Assembly (NCBI GenBank): GCA_032718475.1
Contig: JAUCBJ010002832.1
Coordinates: forward strand, 1 to 22,893
Reading direction: 5' to 3'
Source of the DNA: Nemertoderma westbladi
Taxonomy: Eukaryota > Xenacoelomorpha > Nemertodermatida > Nemertodermatidae
DNA: 22,893 bases
Shown here: positions 1 through 8,758 of the stretch, piece after piece
Position numbering within the stretch: the first letter of the stretch is position 1
Layout of the letters: each line of letters opens with the position of its first letter
The notes under the pieces: model-generated
Seen by the model: only the letters and a program-made list of their open reading frames with translations
The model's database searches: none
Told to the model about the DNA's origin: nothing
Translations under genes and position numbers: made by a program

Positions 1-545
1 TCAAGTTATGATTGCTTAGGAAGCTCAAGTGTCTTGCCTAAACCAAATGGCAACTTTGGTCTCTGAGAGAAAAGAGCTTTCGAATGAGCCTAAAACGAAC
101 TCGTACGACCACTAGAACTGGAGATTATACATTTTGAAGATCTCCGATGACCGATAAGTCTATTCCGTGTAATCCCAGCAAAGACCAGCAGAGTCGCTTA
201 TTCGAGTCCCGTCTTCATTCCGTAGACTTGAAGTTGTCTTATAAACTGATCAGTAGGTCCAATAATCATAAAAAAATACCTTCTCAATTAAAATTTTGTG
301 CTCTTTCTCGTGGAGACATCCAATTGCACCACTGGGCACAGAAATTTGCAGAAATTGAATGCAAACCCCAAACTTTCATCGCCTTACCGATATCGCGATA
401 TATCGGAGCCAGTATCTTCTATCCCAGATATCTCGAAAACTAAGCAAGATATGGGAAAACGGTTTCCATATTTGGATTCAGCATGAAATTCTGCATCAGA
501 TAGCATATGTTTCAAAAATTCGTCTTTTTGGTCAGAAAATGCGCT
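1..545. other. Left flank without a recognisable gene
   Basis: I see no gene here. Short open frames exist on both strands, but they overlap each other, have no recognisable motif and no supporting context. The stretch ends at a C homopolymer that marks the start of a LINE fragment. Confidence 0.5.
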
Positions 546-546
546 A

Positions 547-562
547 CCCCCCCCCCCCCCCC
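547..562. repeat. C homopolymer run (16 C)
   Basis: Sixteen consecutive C on the plus strand. It sits at the upstream edge of the LINE 3' fragment that follows. Its exact length may be an assembly or polymerase artefact. Confidence 0.8.
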
Positions 563-563
563 T

Positions 564-1090
564 TAAGATGGTATATTCCATTGAACGAAATTTAATCGAC
601 CTTAATTTTGATGATTTATTTACACGCCCCTCTAGACCCGGTCTCAGAGGACATAACCATAAACTATTCATAAAGCGAACTAGACTTAATCAATGCAAAA
701 ACATTTTTGCTAATCGTGTTGTGCCAATTTGGAACTCATTGCCCGATAGCATTGTAGATTCTAATAATAGGGATATTTTTATGCATCACGTGTCTGATCA
801 TAACTTATTGGAATTTTGTCAATTTAAACGCAATATGTAATTTTATTTTTTATCTTATGAATAGACTATTAGTACATTATTACTTGGTGTGGTACTCTAC
901 GGGGCCTAAATAAATACATTTTCGATTTTGCTAATGTATATATATTTCTATATAAAACCTATAAAACAGCCTATAAGTGCTTTCACAGCCTGGGTTGTCT
1001 TCTCCTCACCTTTTACCTTATGTTATCATATCTGTATTCTGTATTTTAATTTAAATATCGATGAGTGTTTTAAATAAATAAATAAATTAA
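564..1090 (+). mobile_element. 5'-truncated non-LTR retrotransposon (LINE), 3' end
   Basis: The 3' end of a LINE: an open frame for the C-terminal tail of a reverse transcriptase (568-840), then about 250 bp of AT-rich 3' UTR, ending in a short AAAT tandem tail near 1072-1086. A simple-repeat tail is common in CR1/jockey-like LINEs. It is a different family from the LINE at 1153, 14404 and 15265, with no shared sequence. The 5' truncation falls at or just after the C-run. I could not define a target-site duplication. Confidence 0.65.
568..840 (+). pseudogene. C-terminal tail of a LINE reverse transcriptase
   Basis: The 90-residue frame carries the pattern seen at the C-terminus of many jockey/CR1-like ORF2 proteins: an RxxGLRGHxxKL stretch (about residues 26-35), then FANRVVPIWNSLPDSIV (about residues 46-62), then a short tail to a TAA stop. 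The endonuclease, the polymerase core and its catalytic residues are all missing, so the fragment cannot mobilise itself. The ATG at 568 is probably an internal methionine, not a real start. I recognise this from the family pattern; a translated search would fix the clade. Confidence 0.65.
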
Positions 1091-1152
1091 GATAAGGGTG
1101 GTGTTTCACGAGTGGTCAAGGAGGGGCAAGAGAAATCCTTTTGGCAATCCCT
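1091..1152 (+). other. Coding-like stub cut by two LINE insertions
   Basis: Between the AAAT tail of one LINE and the 11-bp target duplication of the next lies about 60 bp that is open in the frame starting at 1097. If the insertion and one duplication copy are ignored, this frame continues past 1611 and stops at a TGA at 1646-1648, overlapping the ATG of the next frame at 1645 by two bases (ATGA). This suggests the 3' end of an upstream gene in a compact gene series. No family is recognised. Confidence 0.35.
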
Positions 1153-1611
1153 CTAGGATCGGCATTGCAGCTGCATTTTTAAGAATGCTGTGCCGGCTTA
1201 TCAACAAAATTGCACCGTCACAACTCCCTATCACCCATGACATTTGCTAGATCATCCGCATCTTCAAGGCCAGTGTCCTTTGAGATGCGTCTCAAGAAAT
1301 GGGCTGCCCACCATGCTTATTCACTCCATGAGGCTGCCAAAGTACAAGATTATGCACTGGCTGGTCCTCACGGCGAAAGCAATGTCCAGCAAAGCGGAGG
1401 CGATTTTGTTCTAGTGTCAAGCTTGGGGGAACCAATGAGACACCTCCAATGTTATATAGTTATATATTGACACAATGAACCCGGCGTAGCATTCTTGTGA
1501 ATGTGCCATCCAGAGATTTGGTGTCCTCAGCAGTTAGAGCCCAGCATGGACTCCCGTAGAGGAGTACTGGAACTACTGCTGCTCTAAATCCCTGCTGCTC
1601 TGGCAATCCCT
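1142..1611 (-). mobile_element. 5'-truncated LINE (family L-A), with target-site duplication
   Basis: A minus-strand copy of the same LINE family as 15265-19009. It aligns to 15273-15740, with the 3' end CTAGGATC (plus strand) at 1153-1160 and the 5' truncation near 1587. An 11-bp direct repeat, TGGCAATCCCT, flanks it at 1142-1152 and 1601-1611 and is the likely target-site duplication. About 13 bp at 1588-1600 lie between the family homology and the right-hand repeat and look like filler (CTGCTGCTCT occurs twice). The encoded reverse-transcriptase tail is interrupted. Confidence 0.8.
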
Positions 1612-1644
1612 AGTGAATGAGGTCCTCCGGTATGGGATGGTGAT

Positions 1645-2085
1645 ATGATACCTATAACAATCTGGACAGACCGACGAGTGATAAAAGGAAACGGAAAATC
1701 CTCAAGGAACAGGAGCGCGAAAGGGAAAATGACAATCCAACAACGTAACCTATATGGTGGTCCCCCACAGGCCGATATGCAACAACAGTATATCGGTACA
1801 GTAAAGTTCTCTCCCAGGTCAGGTGTAATAGGCCCGGTAGAGGAACAAGAGGCGCAACCCTCCCTCGTACATATTAGCGTGCCAGTTACGGGGCGAATGC
1901 TAGTCTTTGACTTCTCGAAAACCCAACGAGACATTATACGGGGGAAATGCCTACTGGAAACTGTTACCAGACTATTGATGACCAGTCAGATAATAAAGAT
2001 CGGTTCGGGAATCAGCGTGGACCTCCTACGGGACTTTAGCGAAGGTTCTGTCTCCCCTATAACCCCGGTAGTAGATGTACATTAG
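1645..2085 (+). CDS. Unidentified protein of 146 aa
   Basis: An open frame of 146 codons from an ATG at 1645. It begins basic (many Arg/Lys in the first 30 residues) and continues with a mixed region rich in alternating hydrophobic residues (about 70-130), as in a folded beta/alpha protein. I recognise no family. The ATG overlaps the TGA of the preceding frame in an ATGA arrangement. The frame runs into a GTAGATGTA-type simple repeat and stops there, so the C-terminus may be altered by repeat expansion. The following unidentified frame lies on the same strand about 150 bp on. It could belong to a compact selfish or virus-like element, but nothing in it proves that. Confidence 0.35.
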   Translation: MIPITIWTDRRVIKGNGKSSRNRSAKGKMTIQQRNLYGGPPQADMQQQYIGTVKFSPRSGVIGPVEEQEAQPSLVHISVPVTGRMLVFDFSKTQRDIIRGKCLLETVTRLLMTSQIIKIGSGISVDLLRDFSEGSVSPITPVVDVH

Positions 2086-2137
2086 ATGTACTAGTAGATG
2101 TAGATGTAGTAGGTAGGGTGTAGGTAGTAGATGTACT
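2068..2137. repeat. Imperfect GTAGATGTA-type simple repeat
   Basis: About 70 bp made of imperfect repeats of GTAGATGTA, GTAGTAGATGTA and similar. It spans the stop codon of the preceding frame. Confidence 0.8.
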
Positions 2138-2237
2138 CCGGTCCCTTTAGAAGATATACAACATGAGTAAAATGCCTAAGATGACGCATCACCAAGCGTA
2201 TTACTTACAAACTGAATGTCTAGTACTGATTGGCTAA

Positions 2238-2933
2238 AATTGGTTAAAACACCCCGAACGCTTTGATATCCTAAACAATGTGACCCATAAACACCTCGCT
2301 TCCTCCGTCCTACGCGGTGTCATGGGCTATGAAACCTTAGCACAGTGGAAAGTGCTGCCAGTCCGGGAGAGCAGGAGTAATATCTGGGATATTGTGGAAA
2401 ACAAAATAGTGTTAGCGTCACAACAACTACTGCATAACGAACCAGCAGTAACCAACATGGTCAGACATTCAGTCCTTGGGCTTAGGCTTATACAACCTAA
2501 ACCCAAACATATCCTGATAAAACTGGACCCAAAGTCAAATCCTGACGTAGGGCAGTTAGTGGTACAGTGGTTGGTGCGTACCTGTATAGCTGCTATCCGA
2601 GCCTCCCGCGGCGAGAGCTCCGACGACACAGAGGCGAGGAGGGAACCGCAATCTTCTAAGAGACGTCATGACGTCTTGTTAGAGGAAAACCTCCCCTCTA
2701 CGAGCGCGGCCCTACACCAGTTGTCTAAACGGCAATGGACTCGCGGGCCAGAGGTTGAGCCACCACAGGAACGGGAGGCTCACCCCATAACCTCTATCCA
2801 ACGGACTATAACCAGGGAGTTGCCGTGGAAAGCACCGGAGATCGATATACCTGCCAATTTGGATCGCTCTGAGCTACAGAGGATAATGATTGACTTTTAC
2901 CTCGTACTCCTCAAACTCAATCGACGCCTCTAA
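2238..2933 (+). CDS. Unidentified protein of about 230 aa
   Basis: The frame is open from 2238, just after a TAA at 2235, to a TAA stop at 2931-2933. The first ATG is at 2322. Residues encoded upstream of it look protein-like, so the true start may be lost or supplied by an upstream exon. The N-terminal 120 residues look globular with amphipathic helices. The middle is rich in Glu, Arg and Ser and is probably disordered. The end returns to a Leu/Ile-rich helix. I recognise no family. The last 60 bp overlap, tail to tail, the end of the minus-strand THAP gene. It may belong with the frame at 1645-2085. Confidence 0.4.
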   Translation, partial: NWLKHPERFDILNNVTHKHLASSVLRGVMGYETLAQWKVLPVRESRSNIWDIVENKIVLASQQLLHNEPAVTNMVRHSVLGLRLIQPKPKHILIKLDPKSNPDVGQLVVQWLVRTCIAAIRASRGESSDDTEARREPQSSKRRHDVLLEENLPSTSAALHQLSKRQWTRGPEVEPPQEREAHPITSIQRTITRELPWKAPEIDIPANLDRSELQRIMIDFYLVLLKLNRRL

Positions 2934-3365
2934 ATACAACCGGATATCAGTAAGAGAGAAAACTCGAGTTCTCTTACTGAACTCTTCCATCTCATCCCGC
3001 TGATACACTCGTTTCAAGGGTTTTTTGCGTGACGGAGTTACTTGTTTTATAGAGGATACAGGGATACAGGCCGGGTATATCAAAGGAAACGCACCGGATT
3101 TTAGTGTTAAACGTTGGGCATTCCTGTTGATCCATTGATCCTCAAAATGTAAAATACACACCTTGGAGTGATCAGATGGGGCCCATGGCGATGTCACTGT
3201 GGCAGACGATGTCGTTGTACTGGCTCTATTCGACATAAACTGGATCCACCGGCACCGCACATCGGGTTGTTTCGGGAAACTAAACATTGAGGGAGTTCCA
3301 GTTCCTGGCGAAGCTTCTGACGAATATCCCGACCTACACCCAACTACGCAACACTTTCCAACCAT
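2874..3365 (-). CDS. THAP-domain protein (zinc-dependent DNA binding)
   Basis: A frame of 163 residues from the ATG at 3365. The frame is open further upstream, but the THAP consensus begins at this Met. The N-terminus shows the C2CH zinc-finger pattern: Cys5/Cys6 and Cys10 in MVGKCCVVGC, FPKQP at 30-34, Trp40, then Cys70 and His73 in KVCILHF, and a closing GAFPLIYP (91-98) at the place of the usual AVPxIF box. THAP domains bind DNA in P-element-type transposases and in domesticated factors. The remaining 65 residues are basic then acidic, with no transposase catalytic domain, so this is either a truncated transposase or a stand-alone THAP protein. The Ser/Thr-rich spacer between the Cys pairs is long. 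Confidence 0.65.
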   Translation of the reverse strand: MVGKCCVVGCRSGYSSEASPGTGTPSMFSFPKQPDVRCRWIQFMSNRASTTTSSATVTSPWAPSDHSKVCILHFEDQWINRNAQRLTLKSGAFPLIYPACIPVSSIKQVTPSRKKPLKRVYQRDEMEEFSKRTRVFSLTDIRLYLEASIEFEEYEVKVNHYPL

Positions 3366-3994
3366 TATAATTATTACTGGAACTCGATATCTACTACGAC
3401 ATTCTGGAACACTACGGATTTTCCTGTAAATTTTCCGGTTCCAAGATATACGCCTAAGGTACCAGACCAGTATAAACCAGACATTGCCCGGTTCGCCCGA
3501 ATAAAACTGTATGGTCTGAGAGCAAATTGCAGCTAACCATTTAAATCTAATCAGTACCACCCCAGTTTGGACTCAGACCGTAAATAACAAGACATTGAAG
3601 GACCGTGTTCTAGTGGAAATATTTATGTTAGCCGGAAAACCAAAACACTACGCAAAAGTTGAGCACTACCTGGAACCTTTTTGAGATTCAAAGCCGTTTT
3701 AGGAGCCTATCGTGCCAAGGAGCACGAGAAATTCATTACAACAACAGGTCTTGTTTGATTCATCAATTTCCGTATCCCATTCATTTAACAAACACGTTAG
3801 TTCCTGATTTGTTCAAATAAAACCTGTGTAGTATCTAAAACCTACACTATCAACGTATCCGAGGGTAATTTTCCATAAACCAACATAGCTTAGTTCCCTT
3901 GAATGCTGATATAAATCCGATAATCGCAGGATTTGATAAATCTATATAGAATTGGTCACCAATAATCTCTAGTGGTGGTGAGAGAAATTGTAAG
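3366..3994. other. Unannotated spacer
   Basis: About 630 bp upstream of the THAP start and before the 30-bp array. The minus strand is open from 3560 into the THAP frame but is not recognisably coding there. I see no other feature. Confidence 0.5.
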
Positions 3995-4609
3995 AACCAG
4001 GGCGAATGTACTTACATCGACTAGAACCAGGGCGAATGTACTTAGATCGACTAGAACCAGGGCGAATGTACTTACATCGACTAGAACCAGGGCGAATGTA
4101 CTTACATCCACTATAACCAGGGCGAATGTACTTACATCGACTACAACCAGGGCGAATGTACTTACATCTACTATAACCAGGGCGAATGTACTTACATCGA
4201 CTACAACCAGGGCGAATGTACTTACATCCACTATAACCAGGGCGAATGTACTTACATCGACTACAACCAGGGCGAATGTACTTACATCGACTAGAACCAG
4301 GGCGAATGTACTTACATCGACTAGAACCAGGGCGAATGTACTTACATCGACTACAACCAGGGCGAATGTACTTACATCGACTAGAACCAGGGCGAATGTA
4401 CTTACAATGACTAGAACCAGGGCGAAGGTACTTACATCGACTAGAATCAGGGCAAAGGTACTTACATCGACTAGAACCAGGGCGAATGTACTTACATCGA
4501 CTAGAACCAGGGCGAATGTACTTAGATCGACTACAACCAGGGCGAATGTACTTACATCGACTAGAACCAGGGCGAATGTACTTACATCGACTAGAACCAG
4601 AGCGAATGT
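3995..4609 (-). repeat. 30-bp minisatellite array, distal copy (about 20 units)
   Basis: About 20 head-to-tail units of a 30-bp sequence (plus strand AACCAGGGCGAATGTACTTA then CATCGACTAG). It is the same unit, in the same orientation, as the arrays in the BicC intron at 14346-20040. Because 30 is a multiple of 3, both strands are open for more than 200 codons with a 10-residue period. These frames are by-products of the repeat. On the minus strand most units carry GTAAGT. The array ends directly against dispersed repeat A. Confidence 0.95.
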
Positions 4610-5045
4610 GGGGCGAGCGACGAAAGTAAGCGAGCTTAGCATACAGGTACCACTAACTCAATCGGTGTGTCTGTTGATCTGTCGTTCTGTCGTGTCCAAT
4701 TTTAAACGTTAATAACTCAGCCAAATGTTAATGAAATTTAACCAAATTTGGTACATATGAAGTTTGGCCAAAGTTTAGAAATGTTCCAAGTTGAATTTTC
4801 GCGTGGCCTTCGAGAAGCTAAGATAATAGCAGTTAATTAGTTAATTACGTTGATTAGGGTAAAAACATCAATTTCAACCTGCCTCCTTAAAGGATATTAA
4901 TTATTTTCTAGTATAAGATTTAAATAATTATACTTAAAAGTTATACAGCTGTAATCCCCATACACCATTCTATTATAGTTTTTAATTAGTTCAAGTGATT
5001 TGCTTTAATAAATGTGTCTTTAATTGATCTAAACGTAATTAAAGC
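4609..5045 (+). mobile_element. Dispersed repeat A, copy 1
   Basis: Starts with GTGGGGCGAGCGACGAAAGT and ends near GATCTAAACGTAATTAA. It matches 6317-7050 over its whole length, except that the internal block of about 146 bp is present once here and three times there. It encodes nothing obvious. It is probably a non-autonomous transposable element. I do not recognise the family. Confidence 0.7.
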
Positions 5046-5628
5046 GGCACAATTATTGAGTACAAATTTAATCCTACCCATTATTGGTGAACATAGTCTC
5101 TGCGGGAGTGTAGAGCTGCTAGCTGGCTCTGAGATGTTGGTGTAGCCTTACCAGGGCAGAGGGGAATTGTACTGTAATAGGCAGCCAGTAGTATTGCTAT
5201 AGCAACCCAGACATAACTCCAACCATACACTGCCTGTATTTCAATTCCTATTGACTCTATACTATAAATGTTGTATTAATTACTATCTCAAGTGACAGAA
5301 GATATGACTGTTGTAGGCTTATATCTGAAATAGTTTATTCCACAATGTATTTATCTGGTTATTTTTTCATTGAATTTTTGTAAAGTAGTAAAATTAATGT
5401 TCTTAAAAATAATATTATTATTTTATATGTAACCTAGGAAATTATCTACATTTTTTCGCTGCAGCTTTAAGAGTGTACATTGATTTAATATTATTTCAAT
5501 ACCCATATTACTACATCGGCATAAGATGCGTTAGCGTTGTATCACACATCTCCACATATCACACATATCCACATAGATGTATCAACAGTTACTCGCACAG
5601 TTTCGAAACTTCGCATAGTTATAACTGT
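5046..5628. other. AT-rich stretch without a recognised feature
   Basis: I see no gene, RNA or repeat that I can support. Short open frames are AT-rich and without motifs. Confidence 0.5.
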
Positions 5629-5950
5629 ATAAAGATCGTCAGTCTGCGTTTAGGAAAAATATTTTAATGCAAAACAGGACGAGCGACGAGCGCAACGAGG
5701 CATATAATGAAGACGAGTACTGTGGTGTAGACTATATTCCTATTAACCATACCTGGCTTCGCCTATTGAAGGCATCGGTAGTTATAAAGATCGTCCGTCA
5801 GTCTACGTTTAGGAAATATGTTTAAAAATACAAAACAGGACGAGCACAACGACGTTTATAATAATGAAGACGAGTACTGCCTACTGCGTTGATTATATTC
5901 TTATAAACCATACCTGGCTTCGCCTATTGAAGGCATCGGTTAGTTATAAA
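5629..5950. repeat. Two tandem copies of a 156-bp unit
   Basis: Two imperfect direct copies, starting at 5629 and 5785. Both run from ATAAAGATCGTC through an ACAGGACGAGC box to CATACCTGGCTTCGCCTATT and GAAGGCATCGGT. The copies differ by several small insertions or deletions. No coding function is visible. Confidence 0.85.
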
Positions 5951-5988
5951 TTACTGGTGGATGGGAAGGGTGGGTTGGGGGGGTGGGG

Positions 5989-6165
5989 GATGCAGATTAA
6001 AAGGGGTGAGCACGTACTGTCCCCCTTCCCTTTCTTTGATTGATTGGTGGTGCAGGTAAATTTCTCAAAACCTGATTTTGTGATACAGTCGCTCAATTTT
6101 AATCTGTATCTGATAACTGAGCCTCGTCCTGCGCGATGGCCCCACGAACGTGTACAATCTATCGA
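5989..6165 (+). repeat. Dispersed repeat B, copy 1
   Basis: Matches 7280-7506. Shared blocks are GCAGATTAA, a CTTTGATT stretch, GCTCAATTTTAATCTGTATC and AATAACTGAGCCTCG-type sequence ending GCGCGATGGCCC. It follows a G-rich stretch (5960-5990). No coding function is visible. Confidence 0.65.
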
Positions 6166-6316
6166 TACTTTGGTTAGTATGTAATGTATAATATAGAGAC
6201 AAAAAAGTACAGTATACGACTACAGTATGTATATAATTCAGTAGCAGATGGAATGTGGTATGACGCGCGATTAAAAATATGTGGCATGACATGTAGAACA
6301 ACTACAGTATGTATTG

Positions 6317-7050
6317 TGGGGCGAGCGACGAAAGTAAGCGAGCTTAGCATACAGGTACCACTAACTCAATCGGTGTGTCTGTTGTTCTGTCGTTCTGTTG
6401 TTCTGTCTGTGTCCAATTTTAAACGTTAATAACTCAGCCAAATGTTAATGAAATTTAACCAAACTTGGTACACATCGTTGTTCTGGCAAAAGTGTAGAGA
6501 TTTTCCAAGTTGAATTTCCGTGTGGCCTTCGAGAAGCTAAGATAATAGCAGTTAATTAGTTAATTAAGTTAGTTAATAACTCAGCCAAATGTTAATGAAA
6601 TTTAACCAAACTTGGTACACATGTTGTTTGGCAAAAGTTTAGAAATTTTCCAAGTTGAATTTCCGTGTGGCCTTCGAGAAGCTAAGATAATAGCAGTTAA
6701 TTAGTTAATTAAGTTAGTTAATAACTCAGCCAAATGTTAATGAAATTTAACCAAACTTGGTACACATGTAGTCTGGCCAAAGTTTAGAAATTTTACAAGT
6801 TGAATTTCCGTGTGGCCTTCGAGAAGCTAAGATAATAGCAGTTAATTAGTTAATTAAGTTGATTAGGGTAAAATCAGCAATTTCAACCTGCCTCTTAAAG
6901 GATATTAATTATTTTCTAGTATAAGATTTAAATAATTATAACTTCAAAATTATATAACTGTATTCCCCATAACCCATTCCATTATAGTTTTTAATTAGTT
7001 CAAGAGATTTGCTTTAAGAAATGTGTTTTTAATTGATCTAAACGTAATTA
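6317..7050 (+). mobile_element. Dispersed repeat A, copy 2, with internal triplication
   Basis: Same start and end as copy 1 at 4609-5045. It differs by carrying three tandem copies of the internal block of about 146 bp. The flanks (head of about 110 bp, tail of about 190 bp) stay closely alike, so the copy-number change is confined to that block. Confidence 0.75.
6426..6863. repeat. Three tandem copies of a block of about 146 bp inside repeat A
   Basis: Copies begin at 6426, 6573 and 6718 with TTAATAACTCAGCCAAATG and end in TTAATTAGTTAATTAAGTT. The spacings are 147 and 145 bp. Copy 1 of repeat A holds the block once. Confidence 0.9.
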
Positions 7051-7279
7051 AGTTATCAAAATGCCACCGTATTCTATACTTCGAGCTCCCTCATTCATAT
7101 TGCCTAGCCTATCTGCTGGCGCTGCTGGGAACCATAGTCCAACCACCTCAGCACTACTTGGCAACGGGTAATTACATCAATAGGACATAGCCACTACAGT
7201 AGTGTAAGGTACCAGACTAATAAGTCAGCTTGCTTTATCTGCCTTTCATTAATCCTCTGTGCTCCTTTGGGTTGGGCAT

Positions 7280-7506
7280 GGTGCAGATTAAGAGGGCGGT
7301 TGAAGCAAGGGGGGGGGGGGGGGGGGGGGGGATCTTTCCTCTCTTCTTTGATTTATTCTTATTGGCGTTTTGGTTAAATTTTCTTAATTATTTATTTAAA
7401 TTTCTTAAGTACCGATTTTGGGATAGAATTGCTCAATTTTAATCTGTATCTAATAACTGAGCCTCGCCCTGCGCGATGGCCCTACGAACGTTTATAATTC
7501 ACTAGG
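7280..7506 (+). repeat. Dispersed repeat B, copy 2, with a G homopolymer
   Basis: Second copy of the block at 5989-6165. At 7309-7331 it contains 23 consecutive G, where the first copy has no long run. The shared 3' part includes GCTCAATTTTAATCTGTATC and GCGCGATGGCCC. Together with repeat A the order is A-B-A-B. Confidence 0.65.
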
Positions 7507-7751
7507 GTGGCAACAGATGGAAATAAAGGCCACGCTACTAAGGAAAATACCAGGCAAAATAGGATTGGATGAAGTTGGTCAACGCAACTGGGATCACTAT
7601 CGGAATCCTCTCTAAAAAAAACACCATTGTAAAGCATAGAGAGAGGTGTTGGGCCAGGGGCTAGTAACTTCTACTACTGTCGTTGGTAATAAGAAATATT
7701 ATAAATATTTACTCTGATATGAAATTAATAATTTATAACCAAATAACTCAC

Positions 7752-8108
7752 CTCTTGTTCCATAAACTTATCAACGAACTGCCCCAACTTATGGGAGACT
7801 AGAAGTTCAGCGAGAGCGTTCGAACCGCCGTAGGATTCCAACCAAAGGGCGCTAGATGGCGCCATAGACCGCGTCGATTCGAACACGTTGGACTGACTGA
7901 AGGGCAGCGGTGCGGTGTTCGGGTTGGTTGCCGGGGATACGGGGGTCGCGCTGCCGCTACTAGACGAGGAGGACCCTGGAAGTCGGACGTTGGGCGAACT
8001 CAAAGAGAATCCCAAACCCGACCATTGGTCGGTCGCGTTGCGAACCTCCTCTCTCATTGGCTCGAGGTGCCGCAAGTGAGTGGCCAATAAGCGCTTCTGG
8101 TCGTAATC
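7752..8108 (-). CDS. BicC: Bicaudal-C exon: conserved linker and start of SAM domain
   Basis: A 357-bp exon (119 codons, phase 0 on both sides), with acceptor CCTATAG before 8108 and donor GTGAGT after 7752. The acceptor is fixed because the preceding codon would be an in-frame TAG. The protein begins DYDQKRLLATHL, has WSGLGF near residue 30, then a Ser/Gly/Pro-rich linker. It ends in NALAELLVSHKLGQFVDKFM plus EQE, the first helices of a SAM domain. DYxxKKLLA followed by WSGLGF and a SAM domain is characteristic of Bicaudal-C, which binds mRNAs through KH domains and polymerises through SAM to control their translation and deadenylation. The remaining SAM helices must lie in a further exon, which I did not find in 1-7751. 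Confidence 0.9.
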
Positions 8109-8673
8109 CTATAGGGAGCAATAGGACGGCTGTTATTGGATGATAATCGGTGGTCACAGAACAAATATATCCTCTTTCCAGAAAGTTGCGCAAATTGGAC
8201 CGCAAGAGGAAAAAAGTAATCTCAATTGACGCACCATTGAAATAAAGTTAGGTTTATTGTTTTGGTTAGAAAACACCACCACAGTAACCTGATCCTTTTC
8301 CGTAATGTTTTAAAATAAGTTAAAATATTTTATAAACCCACTAACTAAACAGTTGGTGTTTGTGGACTTTGAGTCGTTAACTCTCCTTTTTCACTGAGAT
8401 AACTACTACTAATAAATTATAAATATAGGCCTAATAATAATACACAAATCGAAATATATAATTTTGATTTTCTATATTCAATTTATCGGTAATCAATCTT
8501 TATCACGATGAATTAATTTAGGAATGGAAGATCTCACCTTTGGTCCACCTGTGTGAACTGAAATCAATTTAGTAAAAATTAAATTTACAGTATCACTATT
8601 AAGAATAAATACACTTTACTTTATTGTGTTAATTTAAGAAAACATTCAAATTACTGTTTCTTGATAAACTAAC
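8109..8673 (-). other. BicC intron between the 8674-8758 and 7752-8108 exons
   Basis: 565 bp, donor GTTAGT at 8668-8673 and acceptor CCTATAG. It contains a detached fragment of the 59-bp minisatellite unit (8533-8563) and a dispersed motif GTTTATTGTTTTGGTTAGA at 8252-8270. Otherwise it is AT-rich and unremarkable. Confidence 0.75.
8533..8563 (-). promoter_or_regulatory. Detached splice-site module resembling one 59-bp unit
   Basis: Over 31 bp this matches the core of the 59-bp unit with one mismatch. On the minus strand it reads TTTCAG, then TTCACACAGGTGGACCAAAG, then GTGAG. It therefore looks like a 20-nt microexon with acceptor and donor. It lies in the intron after the 85-bp exon. Including it between that exon (ending in phase 0) and the next (starting in phase 0) would shift the frame, so it is probably a relic or a poison exon. 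Confidence 0.5.
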
Positions 8674-8758
8674 CGAAGGCGAATTAAGAAGAGAATGGTT
8701 GTAGCTACTTCGGCGTTTTCTTTCGAATCCTGGTGCTTTCCAGTCCAAATTACTCGAC
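8674..8758 (-). CDS. BicC: Bicaudal-C exon, 85 bp, basic linker
   Basis: An 85-bp exon with acceptor TTATTTAG before 8758 and donor GTTAGT after 8674. It contributes one base to finish a codon, then 28 codons beginning SSNLDWKAPGFERKRRSSY and ending at phase 0. I found it because the 115-bp exon ends in phase 2 while the 357-bp exon starts in phase 0. This segment is open and has exactly the connecting phase, whereas direct joining would not be in frame. The product is a basic linker. It has no domain of its own, and its assignment rests on phase and splice sites. Confidence 0.7.

Noticed and set aside
147-443. 98-aa frame on the plus strand as a gene
   Set aside because: No motif, overlaps two other frames, and sits in repeat-rich flank; likely chance.
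1210-1470. 86-aa frame on the plus strand, similar to frames at 14679-14930 (minus) and 15371-15652
   Set aside because: These are antisense shadows of the LINE reverse transcriptase tail. The similarity among them reflects the LINE copies.
3956-4712. Long open frames on both strands of the 30-bp array (10-residue repeats)
   Set aside because: A 30-bp period keeps every frame without a stop open on both strands. The frames exist because of the repeat, with no start context or domain, so I do not call genes.
8538-8557. 20-nt microexon as a regular part of the BicC coding sequence
   Set aside because: The 85-bp exon at 8674-8758 already joins the flanking exons in the right phase, and adding 20 nt would shift the frame. 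Kept only as a relic or poison-exon idea.
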